From: JACTOJ01 sp032335695
Lineage (GTDB): Bacteria; Bacillota; Clostridia; Clostridiales; Clostridiaceae
Direction of reading: 5' to 3'
Assembly (NCBI RefSeq): GCF_032335695.1
Contig: NZ_JACTOJ010000038.1
Span: forward strand, 1-27,133
DNA length: 27,133 nucleotides
Both the position numbers and the translations under genes were made by a program. Positions 14,422 through 20,861 of this stretch are shown one piece after another (the stretch's first letter is position 1; each line of letters begins with the position of its first letter). A model generated the notes under the pieces. It was given only the letters and a program-made list of their open reading frames with translations, did no database searches and had not been told where the DNA came from.

Positions 14422-16560
14422 ATGGAAGAGAAGAATGTTTTAATGGGACAACTCGACAAAGGATGGACAGGCAATGGAAAATCCATAAAAACGATAACGT
14501 TCTGTGTAACAGAGGCTTGTAATTTAGCATGTAAATATTGTTACATGGTTGGTAAAAATAATATAAAGAAATTAACTTTTGACATAGCTAAAAAAGCAGT
14601 GGATTATATTTTAGAAGATAGAGAGTTTTTTGATAGTGATTCAGTTATTTGGGACTTTATAGGTGGAGAACCATTTTTAGAAATAGATTTAATTGATAGG
14701 ATTTGTGATTACATAAAGCAAAAAATGTTTCTAATAGATCATCCATGGTTTGAATCATATAGATTTAGTTTTTCGTCAAATGGAATTTTATATAATACAG
14801 CGAAAGTTCAAAGATTTATTGATAAAAATAAGGGTCATCTGAGCGTAGGGCTTAGCGTTGATGGCAACAAGATAAAACATGATACTTCAAGGGTATATCC
14901 AGATGGACGAGGTTCCTATGATGATGTTATAAAAAATGTACCTTTATGGTTAGAGCAGTTTCCAAGTAAGTCAACTAAAGCAACTTTTTCGCATCTAGAT
15001 CTACCTTATTTAAAAGATAGCATTATTAATTTATGGAATATAGGAATAAAAATTGTTGCCGCAAATGTGGTATTTGAAGATGCATGGGAAGAAAATGATG
15101 ATATAGTCTTTGAAAATCAATTAAAGGAATTAGCCGATTATGTAATAGAGCACAAACTTTGGGATGAATTTTCAGTAAGGTTTTTTGATCCGAATATTGG
15201 TTTGCCTTTAGATAGATATGAAAAAGATGCTAATTTTTGTGGTGCAGGAAAAATGTTGGCTATTGACTGCGAAGGCAACTTTTTTCCATGTATAAGATTT
15301 TTAGATTTTGCATTATGCAATAAAAAGGGCAGAAAAATAGGAAGTGTTTATACTGGAATAAATAATGAAAAGGTAAGAGCATTTCAAGCCTTGGATCTAT
15401 TAAGTCAAAGTGATAAAAAATGTGTGAAATGTGACGTGGCGACTGGGTGTGCTTGGTGCACAGGTGCTAATTATGATTTCGCAGCGACTAACACCATATA
15501 CCAAAGAAGTACATATATTTGTAAAATGCATAAAGCCAATGTTAGAGCAAATGAATATTTTTGGAAAAGATATAGTGAAGTTACTGGAAAAATTTCTCCG
15601 CTTGAAATAAATAGACTTAAGAGATTGGGAAAATTAGATGGTAATAAAAAATATTTGCAATTTATATTAAGTGATGAGATTACTCCTCATTGCAGATATA
15701 AAAATTGGAGAAAAGCAGAAAACATGATGAGTCAGGAAACCTTTAAAAAAGCCATTGATTTTTGTGAAGTGAATAATATTACGCCTGTAATGCTTGGCAA
15801 AAGTGATGAAATTTTTAGGAAATACTTAAGATTTGACTCCATAAAAAGTTATTTGAAACAAGATGAATTTATTCCAATCATAAAGGATTCAAAGGACTTA
15901 AAAGATGAAAATATGCAAATATGTATACAAAAAGTTTCACTAGATAATTTATTTGATTTGTACAAGAATACAAGGGAAATTTTAAAGCAGTGCTCAAGAG
16001 TAAATATTGTTTTGGAAGACATAGATTCATGGGGTGAAGAAGAAATTGACATATACAAATTGCAATTGGATATGATTAGAAATAACGTTTTAAAGTTGTA
16101 TAGTAAAGGTGTATTTAAGGAAATCAATGTTTTAACTGATAGATTAGATTTAAGGTACATGGACAATTGCGATTGCGGAGAAGATACCTTTGCTTTAGCG
16201 CCTAACGGTAAAATTTATATCTGCCCAGCATTTTATTTTTATGATGAAAGTTCTGATATAGGTAATTTGAATGATGGAATCAGTATAAAAAATGATCAGT
16301 TATTAAGGTTGGATAATAGCCCTATATGCTCTAAATGTGATTCCTTTCAATGTAATAGATGCAAGTTTTTAAATTGGAAAATTACTGAGGAATTGAATGT
16401 ACCATCAAAGAAGCAATGTGTTATTAGTCATATAGAAAGAGAACAAAGCAGATTGCTGCAAGAAGAATTAATTAAAGCTGGATATATAGAAAAAAGTAAT
16501 ATAATTGAAAAATTAAGCTATAGTGATCCACTGGAGTTTATTTTAAGCAGAAGAGGATAA
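14422..16560 (+). CDS. Radical SAM/SPASM peptide maturase (CXXX repeat peptide maturase-like)
   Basis: This 712-aa enzyme has the radical SAM cluster motif C33xxxC37xxC40 (ACNLACKYCYM) and GGEPF near 81-85, which binds SAM. A first cysteine-rich SPASM-type region follows at about 272-375 (CGAGKMLAIDCEGNFFPC, then CVKCDVATGCAWC and a later C). A second module at about 580-675 repeats the pattern (CDCGEDTFALAPNGKIYICP, CSKCDSFQCNRC, then C). SPASM regions hold auxiliary iron-sulfur clusters used in thioether, C-C or epimerisation chemistry on ribosomal peptides. The length and the neighbouring cysteine-repeat peptide match the family I know as CXXX repeat peptide maturase. The related clostridial CcpM maturases of cysteine-rich peptides are an alternative name. 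AAAGGAG precedes the ATG, 13 bases after the subtilase stop. The exact modification is unknown. Confidence 0.88.
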   Translation: MEEKNVLMGQLDKGWTGNGKSIKTITFCVTEACNLACKYCYMVGKNNIKKLTFDIAKKAVDYILEDREFFDSDSVIWDFIGGEPFLEIDLIDRICDYIKQKMFLIDHPWFESYRFSFSSNGILYNTAKVQRFIDKNKGHLSVGLSVDGNKIKHDTSRVYPDGRGSYDDVIKNVPLWLEQFPSKSTKATFSHLDLPYLKDSIINLWNIGIKIVAANVVFEDAWEENDDIVFENQLKELADYVIEHKLWDEFSVRFFDPNIGLPLDRYEKDANFCGAGKMLAIDCEGNFFPCIRFLDFALCNKKGRKIGSVYTGINNEKVRAFQALDLLSQSDKKCVKCDVATGCAWCTGANYDFAATNTIYQRSTYICKMHKANVRANEYFWKRYSEVTGKISPLEINRLKRLGKLDGNKKYLQFILSDEITPHCRYKNWRKAENMMSQETFKKAIDFCEVNNITPVMLGKSDEIFRKYLRFDSIKSYLKQDEFIPIIKDSKDLKDENMQICIQKVSLDNLFDLYKNTREILKQCSRVNIVLEDIDSWGEEEIDIYKLQLDMIRNNVLKLYSKGVFKEINVLTDRLDLRYMDNCDCGEDTFALAPNGKIYICPAFYFYDESSDIGNLNDGISIKNDQLLRLDNSPICSKCDSFQCNRCKFLNWKITEELNVPSKKQCVISHIEREQSRLLQEELIKAGYIEKSNIIEKLSYSDPLEFILSRRG

Positions 16561-16592
16561 AGAAGCTATAAAATCAAGATTGGAGGAAAGTT

Positions 16593-16874
16593 ATGTATAG
16601 AGTAGGAGTCGTCTCTGAAATAGAAAAGTTAGAATTAATGAAATTATATGAGAAAAAAAATGCTATTGAAGAGCTAGAATTTTCTATCAATAAAAGTGAT
16701 TTAGGTGAAAAAGACATAGAAAAAATAAAAGAAAAAATAATAATACAAAAGCCTATAATTGTAAATCAATTTAATGAGTGGTGGAAATCTAAAGCTAATA
16801 AATATTCTTGGCAAGGAAAAGAAGGCGGACAATGGCGCATAAATTTTGATAGTAATGAAATATTTTTGATTTAA
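16593..16874 (+). CDS. Small accessory protein (CXXX repeat peptide modification system protein-like)
   Basis: This 93-aa soluble protein has a helical, highly charged N-terminal half (residues about 7-55, rich in K/E) and an aromatic C-terminal part (NEWWKSKANKYSWQGKEGGQWRINFD). It has no cysteines, signal peptide or membrane segment. Its place between the maturase and the precursor, and its size, agree with the small companion protein of CXXX-repeat systems. Acting as a leader-binding or chaperone subunit for the maturase is my inference. TTGGAGGA lies about 7 bases before the ATG. A 67-base gap separates it from the precursor gene. Confidence 0.75.
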   Translation: MYRVGVVSEIEKLELMKLYEKKNAIEELEFSINKSDLGEKDIEKIKEKIIIQKPIIVNQFNEWWKSKANKYSWQGKEGGQWRINFDSNEIFLI

Positions 16875-16941
16875 GGCAGATACAAGAAATAAATTCTAAT
16901 GCTGGGTTAATTCAAATAAAAATATAAAGGGTGGATGGAAA

Positions 16942-17139
16942 ATGAAACAGTTTTTTCAAAAAAACAATGATAAGGAATTGGATGTAAAAGGATACATGTG
17001 TCCAGAAGAGTGTAACATAGGATGTTCTGGTTATTGTGCAAAAGTATGTGAAGGATCATGTACTAGTGGTTGTGCTAATTATTGTGATGGTACTTGTAAA
17101 GGAGATTGTGGAGGTATAATAAAGGCTATATTTGGATAG
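16942..17139 (+). CDS. Cysteine-repeat RiPP precursor peptide (CXXX repeat)
   Basis: This 65-aa peptide has a 19-residue leader-like N-terminus without cysteine (MKQFFQKNNDKELDVKGYM). The core has ten cysteines at exactly four-residue spacing: C20, 24, 28, 32, 36, 40, 44, 48, 52 and 56. A Gly-Gly and hydrophobic tail IIKAIFG follow. The three residues between cysteines are small or polar, often with Gly (SGY, EGS, DGT, KGD, TSG). Such regularity marks a post-translationally modified natural product. Encoded last in the operon with a radical SAM maturase, it is the presumed substrate. The mature form, the linked acceptor residues and the activity are unknown. GGGTGGATGG precedes the ATG. A hairpin terminator lies 35 bases downstream. 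Confidence 0.9.
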   Translation: MKQFFQKNNDKELDVKGYMCPEECNIGCSGYCAKVCEGSCTSGCANYCDGTCKGDCGGIIKAIFG

Positions 17140-17173
17140 ATAATAAAGAGATTAACCTAGCTTTGGATTTATT

Positions 17174-17213
17174 ATTACCAATATAATATGTTATTATATT
17201 GGTAATTTTATAA
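17174..17213 (+). terminator. Hairpin terminator at the end of the RiPP operon
   Basis: ATTACCAATATAAT (17174-17187) is the exact reverse complement of 17193-17206, with an extra A-T closing a 3-nt loop. The following TTTTATAATT gives an interrupted T-tract. Stem GC content is low, so termination may be partial and allow read-through into the ATP-binding protein gene. Confidence 0.7.
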
Positions 17214-17246
17214 TTATATATTAATATTCCTGAGGGGCTGATATAA

Positions 17247-17927
17247 ATGTTAATTTTAGAAGCAAAGAATTTATATAAAACTTATGGCAGTGAAGGCAAT
17301 ATGGTAGTGGCACTATTAAAAACGAATTTTAAGGTGGAAAAAGGAGAATTTGTTGCAATAGTAGGGCCTAGTGGCTCTGGTAAAAGTACTCTTTTACAGC
17401 TTTTAGCGGGGCTTGATACTCCTACGGGTGGAGAGGTTTATATAGACGAAAAAAATATATATGGATTAAGTGAAAAAAAATTATCTATATTTAGAAGAAG
17501 AAATATAGGGTTTATATTTCAATTTTTTAATTTAGTACCTGTCTTAACAGTGGATGAAAACATAAGGCTTCCATTAATCATGGATCATAAAAAAGCTGAT
17601 AAAGATTTTTTAGAGGAGATAATAGAAAGCTTAAACTTAAAGGAACGCAGATATCACTATCCTTCGCAGTTATCAGGTGGACAACAGCAGAGGACAGCGA
17701 TAGCAAGAGCATTAATTTCAAAACCTTCTATAATATTTGCTGATGAACCTACAGGAAATTTGGATAGCAAAAACAGCAAGGAAGTGCTGGAACTTATGAA
17801 AAAATCTATAAAGAAATATGGACAGACTTTAATTATGATCACCCATGATAGTAATGTGGCAGCCCACGCAGATAGAATTGTAACCATAGAGGATGGAGCA
17901 TTAAGGGAGGCTTCCTTATATGAATAA
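17247..17927 (+). CDS. ABC transporter ATP-binding protein (MacB/LolD/BceA type)
   Basis: This 226-aa ATPase has Walker A VGPSGSGKST (about 39-48), the FQFFNLVPVLTVDENI Q-loop region near 92-107 typical of the MacB/LolD/FtsE group, signature LSGGQQQR near 138, Walker B IIFADEPT near 159 and H-loop MITHD. It partners the FtsX-type permease encoded immediately after, overlapping by 8 bases. Such pairs do not usually import nutrients. They act in antimicrobial peptide resistance, lipoprotein handling or peptide export. Lying 107 bases after the RiPP precursor on the same strand, it may give self-protection, but it could also be an independent unit. GAGGGG is 9 bases before the ATG. Confidence 0.9.
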   Translation: MLILEAKNLYKTYGSEGNMVVALLKTNFKVEKGEFVAIVGPSGSGKSTLLQLLAGLDTPTGGEVYIDEKNIYGLSEKKLSIFRRRNIGFIFQFFNLVPVLTVDENIRLPLIMDHKKADKDFLEEIIESLNLKERRYHYPSQLSGGQQQRTAIARALISKPSIIFADEPTGNLDSKNSKEVLELMKKSIKKYGQTLIMITHDSNVAAHADRIVTIEDGALREASLYE

Positions 17928-20412
17928 TTTTATTCAGCTTATTCCTAGATACCTAATGAAGAATTTTAAGAAAACTCTAGTGATATCAATAAGCATAATT
18001 ATTTCTGTAATTCTTCTAGTGACGGTAAAGCTTACAGTTAATGCTTTAAATTATAATTATGAAAGAAATGCAGCTAAATCAGCAAATGGAATTTATCATG
18101 GAAAGCTTCAGACAAGTATGGATACGGATCCTATAAAAAAGAGCAACTTAGTAGAAAATTCTGGAGAATGTTTGCAGCTTGGGTTTAAGAATTTTACAGA
18201 TAAAAAAGCTAGCCTAGAATTAGATGGTTTTGAGAATAATACCTATAAGCTTCTGAATATGAGCATATTGATGGGAAGATATCCAGAAAAAGCTGGAGAG
18301 CTAGCCATGGAGGAGTGGTCCCTAAATAAATTTTTCCCTTCTAATAAAATAGGAGATGAAATAGTAATAGATTATGAAGAAAGCATTTATAATGAAAATG
18401 GAGAAGTGATAGGGAGTAAAGCCCATAACGGTAAATGGAAGCTGGTTGGAATATTGAACAATTCAGGGCAAAACGATAGCAATTCTTTAGGAAGAGCTAT
18501 CATATGCATGCAGGAAGCTAAAGCTTTGAAAGAAAGCAGGATAGTAACAACTTATTTCAGGGTAAAAGATGATAGAAAGCCACAGCAGATTTTAGAAAAT
18601 TTAAATTACAGTTTACAAAATGAAAATAAAAAATGGAAGCTTGAAGAAAATGAAACTTATTTAAGGTCTTTAAAGCTTGAAAATAGCATAGCTACTATAG
18701 GAATATTTTTAATGCTGGTGGTAGATGTAGCAGCTGCAGCAGTTATATATAATATATTTTATATAACGGTGCTAGAGAGGATAAAGGAATTTAGTATGCT
18801 GAGAGCTATAGGGGCCTCTATGTCACAAATTAAATTCCTTGTATTAGGTGAAGCGATTTTATTAAGCATTATTTGTATTCCTATAGCTTTAATTATAGGA
18901 GGTTTTGGAGGAAGAATACTGTTTTATTATTTAATAAGTAGAGATAAGGATATGCTAAGGAGTATTATTTCTCAAAAGGATATTTTTCAAATAGGACTTG
19001 CTGCCTTTGTTGCTATAATTTTTTCAGCTTTAAGCCCTGCTTCTTTTTCCAAAAAAGTAAGCCCAATAGATGGAATAAAAGAGAATTATAAAGATATTGC
19101 AAGAACTAAAAAACATTCTATTATAGATGTTTTTAGAATAATGAATTTTACAACTTCTATGGCGTATATTAACCTAAAAAAATCTAAAAAAAGGTTAGCA
19201 GCTACAATACTGTCTTTAGCTATTAGCATGATACTCATAATTACTTCATTATACTTATTAAGCTTATTTGATCCTACTAGCGAAGCTAAAAGGTATACGG
19301 GAGGGGATCTACTTTTAAATATTAAAACCTTAACAGGCTTAAGAGAAAATTATGCTTATAATGCTGAAGATATGAATAAAATAAAAGCTTTGGATGCTAT
19401 AAAAAACATAAACAAGCATAAGCGAAGGACTTTAAGTATTAATGTTGAGGGAGGTTTCTTAACAGCTCAAGGTAAATTAAAAGCAGATACCTTTCAGGAT
19501 AACGGAATTACAAAAATGGATGCAGTTTTTTATGGAGTTGATTCCTTTGAACTTGAAGGTTTTAAAAAGTATTTAAAAGCAGGGAATCTGGACACAAAAA
19601 CTTTTGAAGAAAAGCCTGAGCTTATAGCAATAGAAAATTTGCACTATAAAGAATACACAAAATTTAGAATCGGAGAAAATTTAGTGGTGGGGGGAGTCTA
19701 TCAAGATAAACAGGGAAGTGAATGGAAAGTATTTAATAATGTAAATTTTAATGTAATGGCTACACTGAGTACCACGCCAATACGTCCAATTGATGATGAG
19801 GCTTCCTTTATATTTATCTGCAGCAATGATGCTTTAGAAAGATACTTTGGAATAAAGGATTATGAACAAATAAATATAGATGCTAATCCAAAAACTCAAA
19901 TTGATGCATTAAAAGACAAGCTTTCATCTATAGCTAAGAATAAAAATGGAGGAAGTATAATCACTATTAATGATGAAATTAATAATATGAATAAATTGGT
20001 TATCGTAACTAGATTTATATTATATGGTTTTTCCGCAATCTTATCGTTTGTTTCCTTGATTAATATATATAATACTATAAGTATAAGCATTGTCATGAGA
20101 AAAAGAGAGTTTGGAGTTTTAAGGGCTGTTGGTATGACAAGATTAGAAACTATGGTAATGATTTTTAAAGAGGGTAGTATATACGGAATAATTAGCTCTG
20201 CTTTTGGGTCCTTATTAGGTGGAATTTCAAGCTATATTGTGTATGAAGCACTTAGAGCTGACTTTTTAGAAGGTGCAGTATTTAGATTGCCAATACTGCT
20301 AATACTATTGGTAGCAATAATTACTATAATAATTACCACTTTTATTTCAGTTCCCGCTACAAGAAAAGCCACTAAGTTTTCAATAGTTGAATCCATAAAA
20401 GCTATAGAATAG
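17920..20412 (+). CDS. FtsX-like ABC transporter permease, duplicated architecture
   Basis: This 830-aa protein has an N-terminal transmembrane helix (about 17-40), a large extracytoplasmic domain, and three helices (about 275-375). A second set follows: one helix (about 425-448), a second extracytoplasmic domain, and three helices (about 705-825). Thus two FtsX units with about eight helices are joined in one chain. Each half shows the FtsX coupling motif after its first helix of the triplet (KEFSMLRAIGAS near 289 and KREFGVLRAVGMT near 728). It works with the ATPase encoded just before. The layout is that of LolC/E- or MacB-related mechanotransducing permeases rather than a ten-helix BceB. 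The role is inferred only from context: export or immunity for the adjacent peptide, or an unrelated envelope function. Confidence 0.88.
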   Translation: MNNFIQLIPRYLMKNFKKTLVISISIIISVILLVTVKLTVNALNYNYERNAAKSANGIYHGKLQTSMDTDPIKKSNLVENSGECLQLGFKNFTDKKASLELDGFENNTYKLLNMSILMGRYPEKAGELAMEEWSLNKFFPSNKIGDEIVIDYEESIYNENGEVIGSKAHNGKWKLVGILNNSGQNDSNSLGRAIICMQEAKALKESRIVTTYFRVKDDRKPQQILENLNYSLQNENKKWKLEENETYLRSLKLENSIATIGIFLMLVVDVAAAAVIYNIFYITVLERIKEFSMLRAIGASMSQIKFLVLGEAILLSIICIPIALIIGGFGGRILFYYLISRDKDMLRSIISQKDIFQIGLAAFVAIIFSALSPASFSKKVSPIDGIKENYKDIARTKKHSIIDVFRIMNFTTSMAYINLKKSKKRLAATILSLAISMILIITSLYLLSLFDPTSEAKRYTGGDLLLNIKTLTGLRENYAYNAEDMNKIKALDAIKNINKHKRRTLSINVEGGFLTAQGKLKADTFQDNGITKMDAVFYGVDSFELEGFKKYLKAGNLDTKTFEEKPELIAIENLHYKEYTKFRIGENLVVGGVYQDKQGSEWKVFNNVNFNVMATLSTTPIRPIDDEASFIFICSNDALERYFGIKDYEQINIDANPKTQIDALKDKLSSIAKNKNGGSIITINDEINNMNKLVIVTRFILYGFSAILSFVSLINIYNTISISIVMRKREFGVLRAVGMTRLETMVMIFKEGSIYGIISSAFGSLLGGISSYIVYEALRADFLEGAVFRLPILLILLVAIITIIITTFISVPATRKATKFSIVESIKAIE

Positions 20413-20445
20413 AAGTATAAATAAAGTATAAATAAAGTGTTAATA
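20413..20445 (+). repeat. Three tandem 11-bp repeats
   Basis: AAGTATAAATA occurs at 20413-20423 and 20424-20434, followed by the variant AAGTGTTAATA at 20435-20445. The block begins directly after the permease stop codon and ends just before the first small-RNA copy. The 11-bp period places each unit on nearly the same DNA face, as in an array of binding sites, but slippage in AT-rich DNA is an alternative. Confidence 0.7.
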
Positions 20446-20502
20446 AAATTGATTAAAATTTGACAAGGAACTGACACAAATAAATATTAATATATAACTA
20501 TA

Positions 20503-20587
20503 GCAAGGAAATGATACCCCCCGATAACGAAATATAAATTTCAGAAGCAATTGGTTGATCCCCCTTCCGATTGCTTCTTTTGTTTTT
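20503..20587 (+). ncRNA. Predicted small RNA, copy 1 (C-rich loops)
   Basis: The promoter is CTGACA (20471-20476), 16 bp, TATAAC (20493-20498), with start expected at 20502-20506. The RNA begins with a single-stranded stretch containing CCCCCC. A small hairpin GAAAT-ATAA-ATTTC (20529-20542) follows. A 12-bp terminator hairpin (20543-20554 with 20567-20578) has a 12-nt loop containing five C and is followed by TTTGTTTTT. Total length is about 80-85 nt. No stable reading frame exists: a nine-codon frame starting at the ATG at 20511 is lost in the second copy. C-rich unpaired segments of this type often base-pair with purine-rich ribosome binding sites. Ends are inferred. Confidence 0.75.
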
Positions 20588-20677
20588 ACTTCAATTTCAA
20601 TTTAATTTATATAGTTCACAAATAGTATTAAAATTTGACAATAAATTGACACAAATAAATATTAATATATAACCATA

Positions 20678-20757
20678 GCAAGGAAATAATACCCCCCGAT
20701 AACGAAATAATAAATTTCAGAAGCAATTGGTTGTCCCCCCCTTCCAATTGCTTTTTT
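20678..20757 (+). ncRNA. Predicted small RNA, copy 2 (C-rich loops)
   Basis: The promoter is TTGACA (20646-20651), 16 bp, TATAAC (20668-20673), stronger than in copy 1. The 5' segment with CCCCCC is retained. The small hairpin keeps its GAAAT/ATTTC stem while its loop gains one base. The terminator stem (20719-20730 with 20744-20755) converts the G-T pair of copy 1 to an A-T pair, and its 13-nt loop carries seven C, followed by a T-run. Keeping the fold while bases change supports a functional RNA. Length is about 80 nt. Confidence 0.75.
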
Positions 20758-20760
20758 CAT

Positions 20761-20769
20761 TGATATAAT
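20761..20769 (+). promoter_or_regulatory. Extended -10 element upstream of the M20 peptidase gene
   Basis: TGATATAAT (20761-20769) begins three bases after the T-run of the second small RNA. A -35 would fall in the terminator stem and is not recognisable. If used, transcription starts near 20776, about 85 nt before the peptidase ATG. Confidence 0.45.
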
Positions 20770-20861
20770 TTAGTTTGAGTAATGGATTTTACATAGAAGG
20801 AAATTTAATACATATGAAGAATAAATAATAGATGATTTAATGTTATTGGAGGAAAAAGAAA

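Larger units (their letters stand above)
20452..20757 (+). repeat. Tandem direct repeat of about 130 bp, period 175
   Basis: The segment starting at 20452 recurs from 20627 with few substitutions and small indels, running through promoter, transcribed region and terminator of both predicted small RNAs. About 45 bases of unrelated AT-rich sequence separate the copies. Conserved blocks include ACACAAATAAATATTAATA, GCAAGGAAAT/AATACCCCCC and GATAACGAAATA. It explains most of the 449-base gap between the permease and the M20 peptidase. Confidence 0.9.

Noticed and set aside
17182..17187. TATAAT within the RiPP terminator as promoter for the ATP-binding protein gene
   Set aside because: No TG extension and no -35 at acceptable spacing, unlike the cases at 6924 and 8034.
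20511..20537. Nine-codon reading frame (ATG ATA CCC CCC ...) inside the first small RNA, after AAGGA
   Set aside because: The ATG is ATA in the second copy and spacing to AAGGA is one base, so it is not a conserved peptide.
20452..20757. CRISPR array or insertion-sequence remnant
   Set aside because: Only two long copies, including complete promoters and terminators; no short regular repeats with unique spacers, no transposase, no target duplication.
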